Positions 47,801-59,500 of a DNA stretch of 64,000 nt are shown here, in pieces; position 1 is the stretch's first letter; each line of letters opens with the position of its first letter. The position numbers were made by a program, and so were the translations under genes. The notes beneath the pieces are model-generated. The model had not been told where the DNA came from, did not search any database, and saw only the letters and a list, made by a program, of their open reading frames with translations. This DNA is from Cryptomeria japonica. Lineage: Eukaryota > Streptophyta > Pinopsida > Cupressales > Cupressaceae. The DNA is taken from the NCBI RefSeq assembly GCF_030272615.1, contig NC_081408.1, positions 65,110,546 through 65,174,545 on the forward strand. Reading direction: 5' to 3'.

Positions 47801-49004
47801 ATCTGCATTTCTTAATGGTATATTGGATGAAGAGGTTTATATTGAACAACCTGAAGGTTTTGTTGATCCACAAAAGAAGGACATGGTCTGCAAATTACAT
47901 AAAGCATTGTATGGTTTGAAACAAGCCCCTAGAGCATGGTATGAAAGATTGCATAACTATCTTATTCAGATTGGATTTCAAAGAACTAATGATAATAGTA
48001 GCTTGTATATCAAGGAAGGATCAGATAACAAAATTGTCTTAGCAGAAATATTTGTAGATGATACTATTTTCACAGGAAATGATGATCTTTGCAAAGAATT
48101 TTCAGTACAAATGAATAAGGAATTTGAAATGTCTATGTTTGGTGAGATCAAATTCTTTGTTGGTCTTCAAATTCAATAGAACAAAAATGGTATCTACATT
48201 ACACAATCAAAATACATCAAAGAGATACTGAAAAAGTTCGGTATGGAAGATTGTAAACCAGTTGGAACTCCTATGTGTACTGGATTGAAGCTTACCAAGG
48301 AAGATGAATCACAAGAAGTAGATCAAACACTGTATAGATCTATGATTGGAAAGCTGCAGTATGTTGTTCATACTAGGCCAGATATTGCTCTTGCAGTTGG
48401 TATTGTTGCAAGATTCTCAGCAAAACCAAGAGAAAGTCACATGACGGCAATCAAAAGAATAATGAGATATTTGAAAGGAACTGAAGAGTATGGATTATGG
48501 TACAAATTTGGAGGAAATTTTGATTTGAAAGTATTTACTGATGCTGATTGGGCAAGAAACATTGATGACAGAAAAAGTACAAGCGGAGGAGCATTCTTTC
48601 TAGGAAAGAGATTGGTTTCCTGGACAAGCAAAAAGCAGAACTGTATATCCCAATCTACAGCAGAGGCAGAATATGTTGCTGCAGCAGTAAATTGTTCAAA
48701 TGTTGTTTGGTTTAAACAGCTATTGGCAGGCATGAAAATGGAAATCAAAGAACCAATTGTTATGTTCTGTGATAATACAAGTGCAATTGACATGTCCAAG
48801 AATCCAGTGATGCATCCCAAAACCAAGCACATTGCAATAAAATATCATTTTGTCCGAGAATTGGTGCAGGACAAGGAGATCAGATTGGAATATATTCACA
48901 CAAAGGAACAAATTGCTGACATATTCACAAAACCATTGGCTAAGGATGAATTCTTGTATCTAAGAGGTAAGTTAGGGGTCACTCCCCTATCTGAAATTCA
49001 CTAA
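44816..49004 (+). pseudogene. Copia gag-pol polyprotein with three inactivating lesions
   Basis: The first frame (44816-46954) holds gag, a knuckle CFSCDEVGHIATRC (residues ~268-281), protease IIDSGCSHHMTG (~354), the integrase HHCC region (~480-525) and catalytic positions in HTDLCGP, SDRGGEF and GIAERR. All integrase catalytic residues are present. At about 46945 a deletion removes a few codons of integrase C-terminus and shifts the frame. The second frame (to 48179) has an acidic PVSTES-type repeat, then RT, where motif A reads [10 protein letters not shown], so the catalytic Asp is His, while FVDD is intact. A TAG at 48177-48179 interrupts the frame. RNase H (VFTDADWARNIDDRKSTSG) follows in 48243-49004, in the same frame as the second part. 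Confidence 0.93.
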
Positions 49005-49400
49005 AGAAAAGTTTTAGTGATGCATCAACTCATCCTAAGTGAAAAATCTACTAGTTGATGCAGTATAATCAGGAAAATATTGCATATGAATCAATACAAA
49101 AGGTACATTATAACTCAGATGAAGTCTTATTGTCTTTGGCATGTGTTGTCAAAGAGGGAGAGTTACTGTCATATCCTACTAAAATTTGAAAGAAAGTTCA
49201 TTAAGATAAAGAGGGAGAGTTGTTTGATAAAGAGGGCGAGTTTTACCGTCCAAAGATGAAGTTACTTCATAGAGGGAGATTATTAAAAGAGGGAGTGTTC
49301 TCTATCCAAAGGGAAAGTTATGTTGGCATGTTGCTGTCATAAAAGAAAAGACCTGTTTTCAAATTTCATTCTGCTATGACATGTTGTGTTGCCATCAATG
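49005..49400 (+). other. 3' untranslated region of the copia element
   Basis: Repeats the phrase 'aaagagggagagtt' and variants several times, then reaches the polypurine tract. Confidence 0.6.
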
Positions 49401-49414
49401 CCAAAGAGGGAGAT
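49401..49414 (+). other. Polypurine tract of the copia element
   Basis: 'ccaaagagggagat', directly before the 3' LTR. Confidence 0.88.
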
Positions 49415-50498
49415 TGTTGGATACAATTGTTTAATTGTGTATTGTCTTTGATGTTACACAAATGTCATATCAGTCTACCGAGTTCAGAATGTTCGGCAAG
49501 GCAATTAGACAGAGTCTTTACCGAGTTCGTAGTCTTTACCGAGTTCAGTCGGTCTTCGAAGAATATGTGAAGGAAAGTCAGTCTTTACCGAGTTCAGTCG
49601 GTCTTCGAAGAATATGTGAAGGAAAGTCAGTCTTTACCGAGTTCGCAGTCTTTACCGAGTTCAGTCGGTTACCGAAGAATCAGCAGTGTTCACCGAGCAT
49701 CAGTGAAATGTTTATGCAGCCGACCGAAGCAATATTTATTTATTGAAACTTGTATATGTAGCCGACCTATGTAATATTTATTTTAACTTGTAATTAGGCT
49801 GACTTGGTAACCTGAATGGTATATATGAGAGATCAAGTTGCGATTTCGAAGTGTGGTGAAGTGTGAAAAGTATGGAAATGTGAAGGAGCAGAAATGTGCG
49901 AATTCTGATGAAGGATCAGTGATATCCTTGAGGTGCAGAAAAGATATATGTGATCAGTAAGGATCTATTGGCGTAGAACAGAGATCTGTATCAGCAAGAT
50001 AAGTTGTATTTAATTCAGATCACTTCATTGTTGCTTTCTAACCATTGTAGCAGTGATACCGAAATCTCTTAACAGAGTTGGTCTAACAACCATTTTTGTA
50101 AATCCTCTGACAAGGTGACAATTCGGTTGAATTGTTCTTAAGACCTTTCACAAGGCCACTCCTAGCAGGGTGATCGAATCCTCTAACAGGGTCACACCTA
50201 ACAGTGTGTTTTGTAACCTTTAACAGGGTTGGCTCCTAACAGGGCTCACTTCAGAAGAGTGAAAATCAGTAACTAGTTACATTGGTGGTTTTCCCAAAAT
50301 TGGGTTTCCACGTTATATCTGGTGTTACTTGTGTTCATGTTATTTGTCTTATGCATGTTAATGTTTAATGAACAATGATAAGTTAATTTACCGAGTTTCA
50401 ACAGTTTACATTTAAGACATCTAAGGGACTTGTGGATTTATTTTTGTGGTAACTGATTCACCCCTCCCCTCTCAGTTACTCCATCCATATTTCCAACA
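49415..50498 (+). repeat. 3' LTR of the copia element
   Basis: 1084 bp. It differs from the 5' LTR by an 18-bp block missing from the middle tandem unit, plus scattered substitutions (about 2% by eye). Confidence 0.95.
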
Positions 50499-51370
50499 CA
50501 GAATAAGAAATCGTCCACACGACAACATTCGATTTAGTGAGACTGACGATTTTTTTGCTAACCAAAAAATTGCTGCCCTAATAAAACCGTAGGGAAACAT
50601 GAAAAAAAGAGATAGGATTTTTGTAGGGACCCCTCTCATGGCCCCATAGGTTCAAGTAGATCATTCGGAGGTGCCACAGATTTCGAGTTAGGGCCCATCA
50701 AAGTTTGACGATTTTGAGCACTTAGGGTGCTCAAGGGACGACATCGGTAGGGTATGACCCCGAGCATTGGATTGAGTGGGGGGGAAAAATAGGAGCATGC
50801 ATAGGGTAATAATGCCTAACTAGACATGTTGGAGCCGATGGTTTTTCATCACAACGAGCAGAATGAGAAATCGGCCACGCGACAACATTCGATTGAGTGA
50901 GATTGATGATTTTTTTGCCAACTGAAAAATTGCTGCCCCAATAAAACCGTAGAGTAAATTGCAAAACCAAGATAGGCTTTTGTAGCGATCCCTCTCATGG
51001 CCTTGTAGGTTCAAACAGATTGTTTGTAGGTGCCATGGATTCTGAGTTAGGGCCCGTCAAAGTTTGACAATTTTGAGCACTTAGGGTGCTCAAGGGATGA
51101 TGCCGGTAGGGTATGACCCCGAGTGTTGGATTGAGTGGGGGGGAAAATAGGAGCATGTGTAGGGTAATAATGCCTAACTAGACATGTCAGAGCCAATGGT
51201 TCATTATCGCGATGATCAAAATGAGAAATCGGCCATGTGACAACATTCAATTGAGTGAGACTGATGATTTTTTCACCAACTGAAAAATTGCTGCCCTAAT
51301 AAAACCCCAAGCATTCGACCGAGGTGGGGGGAAAAATAGGACCATGCATAGGGTAATAATGAATTGTATT
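50499..51370. repeat. Satellite array, right portion
   Basis: Two further units with 'ggtagggtatgacc' near 50747 and 51105 and a truncated one near 51304. Shared segments include 'aataatgcctaactagacat' and 'cgacaacattcgatt'. ORFs on the minus strand here are repeat shadows. Confidence 0.88.
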
Positions 51371-51535
51371 AAGTATTGTTCATTAAATGAATTATATTAT
51401 TCATGAATTGTATTGTTCATAAATTGTATTTTTCATTAAATGAATTGTATTGTATTGTTCATTAAATGAATTATATTGTTCATTATAAAAACAACACTTA
51501 CGATGAACTAAAATGAATTGTATTGTTCATTTAGT
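51360..51535. repeat. AT-rich short tandem repeat
   Basis: Iterations of 'gaattgtattgttcattaaa' and shorter variants. Confidence 0.75.
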
Positions 51536-51803
51536 AGCCATTATTAACCATTGTTAATTATTGGAATGAAGATTAAAGATTTCCATGAGAACACCATGCA
51601 CAGATGAGCAACAATTTATATGATCGAATATCAACTTCTATATATATAAAAATGTCAAATGATTACAAATGTATGTCCATACACAAATATGGCATAAATG
51701 CCAACTAAAACAAAATGTATGTCTAAATACGTTAATGTATGTCCATATACAAAATATACATGCCAACTAGACATGTCCGCATCCCAAAACTATCTATAAC
51801 ATC

Positions 51804-53708
51804 CTAAGCTATTGATGGATCATCAAAATCGATCCTCTTCGCTGCACTGCTCAGCTCTAAAGGATCCTGTACAAGAAAAACAAACCATGACTAATATTAG
51901 TTGTATTATATAATTTACATTCAAAAAGTTAAACATAAAAATGAACTAATTGAACTATTCATGTTTACCTCATCTCCATGTTTTCTCTTCAACTTTGCAG
52001 GACTCTTGATGTATGTCTTCGGTAGAGGAGGTATGCTTGGAATATTTTCATACACAACCTACATATGTTTAGACACATGACATTGATACAAGTTAGCATA
52101 TAATTGTCACTGATAATAACAAATTATATCTACTAATCAAAAAATAAAATAAACACACATCTACTCGAGGCATCTCTTCTTCTTCTTCATGTATACTGAG
52201 TGTAGTCATCAAGGATGTGAAGCCAAGAATTCTCTGTATATATACACAACAAGTATATGAAACTATCAATCTATGTCTAGACATGTATAATCACTATAAG
52301 TTATTTAAACTATTCATTCAATCATATTTGCATTCAATTGTCTTTCCCTTGTCTCCAACTGCACTACCAGATCCTAAATCACACTACCCTGCACTCATGC
52401 TGCTCGTACCCTACAAGAGTAAAATAAGATATACAAGCAAGTTACTACATAATCTAATTAATACCAATATAAATGATGAGCATGTATGTACAATAAAATA
52501 CAAATGACTAGGTGCAATAATATATGTACTGTCAAGCTTTCAAGGCCAAATGAAATGGCCGACAAGGTGCCCTCCTGAATCTATCTCAACTCATCCTCGA
52601 TCATCAACTGTTAAATATACCATGTAAATAAAAATTAGTACTTAATATTATCTAATTTATAAATATTTAATTAAAATATAACATGAACTGTGAAAATACA
52701 AATCTTACCACTACATCATCAATGTATGATGATGGTTACTCCTTGCCTCTAGCATGTGAGGACTCCCCAGGGTATCCTCCAGTTTGTGTAATAACATCTG
52801 GTGCATCATGCATCTCATGCACCTCATAATCTGCATTGTCCACAGGAGGATTAACGGGCTATCCAATTGGACCCAAGCATATGTGCCCACACATGACACA
52901 ACTATGGGGCATGCATATGTGTGGAGTCGAGGATGATGTGTCAATGACACCAGGTGCACCGCTACCATCAAGAGTAGGTTGAGCTACTGATGCAGCTTGA
53001 GAAACCAAAAGGCTACTCAAAGAGTGAATAGCCGATATGGTCTATGAAGCTGCCTCACAAATGATATCAAGATGCTGCACTACAGGTGGGGATCAATAGG
53101 AGGAGGGGGGACATATGGGCCTTGGACTACTCTGACTGCCCCAGGTCTATTTTGGGGCATACCTAAACCTACACCTTGGAAAGGTTGGATGTCAAAGTAC
53201 TTCACATGTTTGTTTAAAACAAACTCAACATACAATTTTTTTATGAAATAGAAGGGGATATCAAGATTTTTGTTGGGTGGTTTGTCGAAAACCATCCACC
53301 AACGATCCCAAAAGTTTTCCACAATCCCATCATTTGTGCATCATTTAATAGAAAGTTTTTTTGGGGGGGATCTACGGGTTGACCAGTATGGGGATTGACA
53401 AACAATGAGGCGATTTCGGCTTTGGATATCTCAAGATCCTTTATATCCTTATACGACAAGCCATCTGCATATTTTTCCCTCATAGAATCTTGCAACAAAA
53501 GGGCGACATTGTGCTCCTTAGTCATGTTTTCCATACTTTTTATGATTGACGTGAGAGGATCAAACATTGGGTTTAGACAAGGGATCCTACGATATACTTC
53601 TGCAATCCCCCTCAATTAATTCAAATTTTGTGCAATCAAATCCTCAATTAAGGGGGTGTTTGGTTGTTGCAGTTGTGGTTGGTTAGGGTTTTCATTGTTA
53701 TCTCCCAT
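51804..53708 (-). pseudogene. Unrecognised multi-exon gene facing the transposase-like gene
   Basis: Minus-strand exons are 53708-52709, 52607-52530, one ending at 52410 (donor uncertain), 52233-52159, 52058-51969 and 51866-51804. All clear junctions are GT-AG and phase 0 (78, 75, 90 and 63 bp). Exon 1 starts MGDNNENPNQPQLQQ, then IPCLNPMFDPLTSIIKSMEN. After a frameshift near 53330 it reads FWDRWWMVFDKPPNKN, then a Pro-rich VPPPPIDP, then a His/Cys cluster ICMPHSCVMCGHIC. The end is Glu-rich, then basic (KSPAKLKRKHGDE), suggesting a nuclear protein. Stops interrupt exons 1, 2 and 3. I do not recognise a family. Context suggests a transposon accessory protein, which is inference. Confidence 0.6.
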
Positions 53709-53899
53709 TTTTAACCTAATTGAATGTAAACAATTAAATTTAGTTAACAAATTTAAACAATTAGGTATTTAATTTTAAAAAACCATATTTTCAATGAAAA
53801 ATCAAATAAACATTAACAAAAAATACAAAAAAAGAATGAAAATGATTGAAAATGATTAAATTCTTACCTCTCAATTTATTTTTTAGTAATTTTTTGCCA

Positions 53900-54025
53900 A
53901 AACACCAGATATCAGATTTTGATGAAATCGCGCGGCCCTTGAGTTAAAAATGACTCATGAGTTGTCACTGTCGAAATATCAAAGTCTTAGAAAATTGGAT
54001 AAAATCGGATATCTGATTTTTATAC
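53900..54025. repeat. ATCGGATATCCGAT-type motifs (right, inner)
   Basis: 'cagatatcagatttt' near 53908 and 'aaaatcggatatctgattt' near 54000. They lie upstream of the minus-strand gene, mirroring the motifs upstream of the transposase-like gene. Confidence 0.7.
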
Positions 54026-54045
54026 TTAAATTATTTTTAAATAAC

Positions 54046-54430
54046 ATATATAATATAATAATATATTATATAATATATTATTATATTATATAATACGTAT
54101 TGTATTATATTATATATATTATAATATATAATATAAAATTATATTATATTATATTATATTATATATATTATAATATATGATATAATATAATATTATATTA
54201 TATTATATTATATTATATAGAATATAATATAATATAATATAATATAATATAATATTATATTATATATAATATAATATATAATATATTATTATATTATATT
54301 GTAATATAATATAATATTGTATTATATAATACGTATTATACAATATATTATTATATTATAATACAATATAATATAATAATATATTATATTATATAATACG
54401 TATCATATAATATGTAACATATAATATATT
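54046..54430. repeat. TA-rich array
   Basis: About 380 bp of 'tatattata'-type repeat with interspersed 'atacgtat'. No coding content. Confidence 0.95.
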
Positions 54431-54449
54431 TTTTAAATTAAAATTACAA

Positions 54450-54490
54450 ATAAAAATCTGATATCCAATTAAATCGGATATCTGATTCGC
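54450..54490. repeat. ATCGGATATCCGAT-type motifs (right, outer)
   Basis: Two motif variants in imperfect inverted arrangement, 'aaatctgatatccaatt' then 'aaatcggatatctgatt'. This is the outermost occurrence on this side. Confidence 0.75.
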
Positions 54491-54855
54491 ATAGGTAATT
54501 ACCAGGCCAAGGTGTACTGACACCCAGGCCAAGCAAAAATCAACACGGATTTTCGCATTTTTAGGCAACTGAGGAAGGCTTTTTTTTTCACATCGCCACT
54601 TTTTGGCCCCCCTTGATCCTGCAATAACCCTCTAGCAAACCCTTTCTTTAATAGCATATACACCGACAATAGATTAAGCAATAGTTTAGATTTTTCATTT
54701 CTTGATCAACCATAATTTTGAAAGCTATTTTTATTTTGAACATTATTTAGCCAATGCCATCACAAAAATCAGTTCAATTTTTATATTTGGCTATTTGTAT
54801 TATACTTGATCCCTTTAGATTACAAGAATAGCCCTTGGATGGGAGCAGAGACTGA
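54491..54855. other. Short intergenic stretch
   Basis: No gene recognised. A terminus of the putative large DNA transposon may lie here, but I found no inverted match to the 28-kb side. Confidence 0.4.
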
Positions 54856-56186
54856 TGATATGAGGAATCAATAAGCATCCATATAACTACTAAGGGGTGG
54901 TGAATAAGTAGATGAAAACTAACTAAAATTTCTCCAAACTCAAACCCAACTCACAAATCAATCACTGAACTAACTGGTTCAAACACTGAGTAAGAAACAA
55001 CAACTGCAGTGTCAATTTAACCAGTTGATTGGGATAACAAACTAACAGTGTAACAACTCTAAAATTCTCAAACTATTTAACCAAAATATCATAATACTTT
55101 ACTTAAAATAGTAAAAACTCATTTCGGATTACTGTCAGTCATCTTAACACATCTAAGTGGATTTACCAGTTAAATAAATTAACCATATCAAAACATAACC
55201 ACGAGAACCATTCACCACTTGGCATAATGATTTTTTATGTGGAAAGCCAAATGGGAAAAACCATGATGGGGATGAATACCCACAAGTATTCTGAACTCTT
55301 TTGAAGTTCGCCCTGCTAGGAGCCAAGCCTGTTAAAGCTATTACAAAATATCCTCTTAAGAATAGATCTGGTTAAAGACCACTCGGTTAAGGGATTGACT
55401 ATAATGCCCTGTTAGGAGTAACCTCATTAGAGAATTTGAAATCCAAGCTAATGGATCACCTAGTTAGAGGATTTAGATAGCACTAAGCTATTTAAAGCTT
55501 ACCCGTTTAAGGGATTTAACTGTTGTAATTGTTAGAGAACAATAAGGTTTTGCTGATCTAGTAAATAGCACTACTCTGCTTGATCAACTACTCCTTCTAG
55601 TTCGACAATCAATCACACTAACTCTTAACCAAAGTTGCCAACACTACTACAAAACAAATCATCGACCTTATAAGCAAAACAAAAGGTCTGTAACACATCA
55701 CAAGCTTAAGATCTCATAGAGATTACAAATAAATCAGTTCAAAGATGACCGTTAAATAACATAGAAATCATTAGTATATTGTAAATGATAACCTCGACTG
55801 TTCCTTGATCACCGCTCATCGATTCTTGTAACTCATCACACGATTTCCACTTCATGAAATGAACTCGCTCATTCCCAAGATAAAACCGTTATCTCTATGC
55901 ACCAAAAACCACTTGAAACTGATCACATGCATCATGCATACATGGCATAATCATCATCAATCACCATTTGATCATAAATCAATGCAACTGATTCACCAAG
56001 CTCCATCAGTTAGGGTTTGGCATATCAACAAGTAGGGTTACCGATTGATCTCACTACTTCAATAGTAAAACCGGTTTCCTTCACTTTATCAACCACCCAT
56101 TGCATAACAACATCATTACCTGTTACAATTGACATCAATGACAATACTTAAAATTCATTAATGCAATCTTCAATCAAATGCCAACA
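54856..56186 (-). repeat. 3' LTR of the minus-strand copia element
   Basis: On the minus strand it begins TGTTGGCATTTG, right after the polypurine tract, and ends CATATCA. Length is 1331 bp. It contains 'ctgctaggagccaagcctg', related to a motif of the copia LTR at 43652. Confidence 0.88.
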
Positions 56187-56203
56187 ATCTCCCCCTTTGG
56201 CAT
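56187..56203 (-). other. Polypurine tract of the minus-strand copia element
   Basis: Reads 'tgccaaagggggagat' on the minus strand next to the LTR. Confidence 0.85.
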
Positions 56204-56559
56204 TGATGGCAATACAAATATCAATACCCTTGATTGTGATTATTGAGAGTAATGCACATACATAGGTATAGGAATCCTAGTTTACATTTTACCATGTAGT
56301 CTCCTTCAACTGAGTCACCATGTCCTCAGCTTGTAATTGGATACAATTCTTCTCTCTATCAATCATACAATTCTTCTCCCCCATAATCATACAGTTCTTC
56401 TCCCCTTTGATAACAATGCCAAAGTGAAAGTAAAACATGCAATGTCATACTTCACTATTCTGCATCAAGATGCTCCCCCTATGGACTAGCTCCACTCTAC
56501 ACCAATCTTGCTTCAAGATTCTTCAATTGGCTTAGGGATTGATGTCTTCCACATCTGTT

Positions 56560-59500
56560 CACTTGACCTCATGTAGGGGCATAACCCCTAGCTGACTTCT
56601 AAGATACTCAAAAGTAGTCTTAGGCAGAGGTTTAGTAAAGATATTCACTAGTTGTTCCTTAGTGGATACATGCTCCAATAACACATCTTTACTCTACACT
56701 TTCTCTCTCAAGAAATGATATTTCAACTCAATGTACTTGGGGCTAGCATGCAATACCAGGTTATTTGAGATATTTATTGCACTAGTGTTATCACATAAAA
56801 TATTTACCACTTTTGTGATCTTCAACTTGGATCCTTCTAGAACGTGTTTCATCCAAATTGCTTGGGTACAATTCATATATGTTGCAACATATTCAGCTTC
56901 AGCAGTGGATTGTGATATACAACTCTGCTTCTTGCTGCTCCAAGATACAAGTCTTCCTCCAAGAAAGAATGCACCTCCGGTTGTACTCTTTCTACCATCA
57001 ACATTTCATGCTCAGTCCGTATTTGTATAAACTTTCAAATCAAAGTTACCAGCATATGGATACCATAATCCATAGTCAACATTACCTTTCAAATATTTGA
57101 ATATCCTTTTAGTTTCAATCATGTGTTTCTCCTTTGGGATCTTCTGAAATCTGGCAACTAATCTAACTGCATGAGCAATATCCGGTCTGCTGTGAACAAC
57201 ATAATACAATTTCCATATCATTGAATTGTACTCCTTTTTATCAACAAATGTAGCATCATCCTGATTAGACATTTTACAGCCTTTAACCATTGGTGTCCCA
57301 ACTAGTTTATAGTCTCCCATTCCAAATGTCTTCAATACCTCTTTCACATATTTGGACTAAAGATACCACTCTTCATTTGTTGAATTTTCAAACCTATGTA
57401 GAATTTTATTTCTCCTACTAGAGAAATATCAAATTTACTTTTCATCTCATTTGCAAAATCATCACTCATGTCATAATTACCTCCCAAATTTATATCACCA
57501 CAAACACTTCACTAACCAGTATCTTATTTCCTTAAGTCTTGAGATATATATTGTCATCTTCACTTGTTCTTTGAAAAACTATCTTCATCAGGTGTGAATG
57601 TATTATTTCATACCATTCTCTTGGTGCCTGCTTCAAACTATATAGTGCCTTGTGTATTTTACACACCATTTCCTTTGCATCAGTCAAATCATATCCATCT
57701 GGCTATTCGATGTATACTTTCTCTTCTAGTATTCCATTTAGAAATGCTAACTTCACATCCATCTAATATACTTTGAATCCCCTATATGCTGCAAATGCAA
57801 GTAGAGTCCTAACACCTTCCAATCTAGCAACTGGTGCAAATGTCTCACCATAGTCTTCTCCTTCTTCTCATGCATAACCTTTGCATGCCAATCTAGCTTT
57901 GTTTCTGACTACTACTCCATATTCATTCATTTATTTCTGAATACCCATTAAGTACCTATTACATTTTTGTTCACCGGTCTGGGTACTAGGGTCCATGTAT
58001 TGTTCTTCTCAATCTAGTCTAGCTCTTCTTCCATATGCTTGATCCAGTGATCATCTCCAAAGGATTTTTTAGTAGTTTTAGGATCAATAATGGAGATCAT
58101 ACAAGAATTCTCTCTAATTCTTCTTCTGGTTAACACTCTAGCATCTTTATCTCCAATAATTTAATCAGGATTATGATTAACTCTTACATACCTTGGAATG
58201 ACATGATCATTATCTTCAAGTTATTCTTCTTCACTATCTTCATCTTCTGGAAAATCTACCTATTCCAGTTGAAATAGAACTACAACATTCACTTCACCAA
58301 CTTCTGGCTTCACTGGTTCTGGTTCCAAAATCAAAATATAAGGTTCATCTTCCTTCTTATCCTCACTAGTTTCACCTGTATCTTCAGGAAACTGATCCAC
58401 TTGAACATCAACACTTTCAATGATTCTCTTTGTCTGGTTGTTGTAACATTTGTAGGATTTACTCTTGGTGGAGTAACTAAGAAATATGCCTTCATCAAGT
58501 TCTTAACATCAAACTTACCAACATAGTCACCTCTTTTGATAAAACATTTATTGCAAAAAATCTTAAAATAATTGACATTAGGCGACCTACCATACCAGTA
58601 TTCATAAGGAGTTTTATCCTTACCTCTTTTAACCAATATTTGGTTCATAGTGTATATAGTTGTGCTGATAACTTCTCTCCAAAAAAAATTTTCTACACCT
58701 CCTTGTATTAGCATAGTTCTAGAAGCTTCAACAACTGACCGGTTGTTCCTCTTTGCAATACCATTATGTTGTGGTGTCCTAGGTGCAGAAAGTTGCCTCT
58801 TAATTCCATTGTGTTCACAATATCTAGTGAATTCCTCTGAAGTAAATTCACCTCCTTGATCAGTTCTCAGACACTTTATCTTCTTACCAATTTCCTTTTC
58901 AGCTAAGGCCCTTAATGCCTTAAACATACTAAAGGCTTTTGTTTTTTCCTTCAAGAATGTGACCCACATCATTCTTGACCAATCATCAGTTAAGATGATA
59001 AAATGCCTATCACCTCAAATACTTCTAGTCCTTATTGGTCCATAGAGGTCTGTATGAACCAGATCTAGCAAATGTTCTGCTGAGAAATATTTTCTCTTAA
59101 AATTTGAGGATGTCATCTTTCCTAACTAACATTCCTTACACAAAGCATTCATCGGGTTGTCCAATTGAGGCAAACTTCTTACTGACTTAGACTTATTGAC
59201 TTTGAAAATGTTATCAAAATTTATATGACAAAATCTTCGATGCCCAAGCCAACTATCATCTACTTAAGAAATTAAATAGTTGTTGACTTTAGGATTTAGG
59301 TGAAACAGGTTACCTTTTGTTTGCTTGCTAGTTGCAATCAGTTCACCTTTGCTCCCATAGATTTTACATAGTCCATTATTGAATTCCAATGGATAACCTC
59401 TGTCATTGAGTTGAGTGACATTCAAAAAATCGTGCTTTAATCCTTCAACCTATTAGACATCATCTGCACTACTCTTTCCAGTAAGAGAAATGGTTCCCTT

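Larger units (their letters stand above)
43652..50498 (+). mobile_element. Ty1/copia retrotransposon, nearly complete
   Basis: LTRs are 43652-44753 and 49415-50498, with target duplication CAGAA at 43647-43651 and 50499-50503, inside a satellite repeat. A 'tggtatcagagc' primer-binding site, gag-pol polyprotein and polypurine tract are all present in order. This is the best preserved element in the window, yet its polyprotein has a frameshifting deletion, a stop and a lost RT catalytic Asp. Confidence 0.95.

Noticed and set aside
28335-54855. Terminal inverted repeats for the proposed large transposon
   Set aside because: Comparing the outer flanks by eye gave only scattered short matches such as 'aattacc'. 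I do not claim TIRs or a target duplication.
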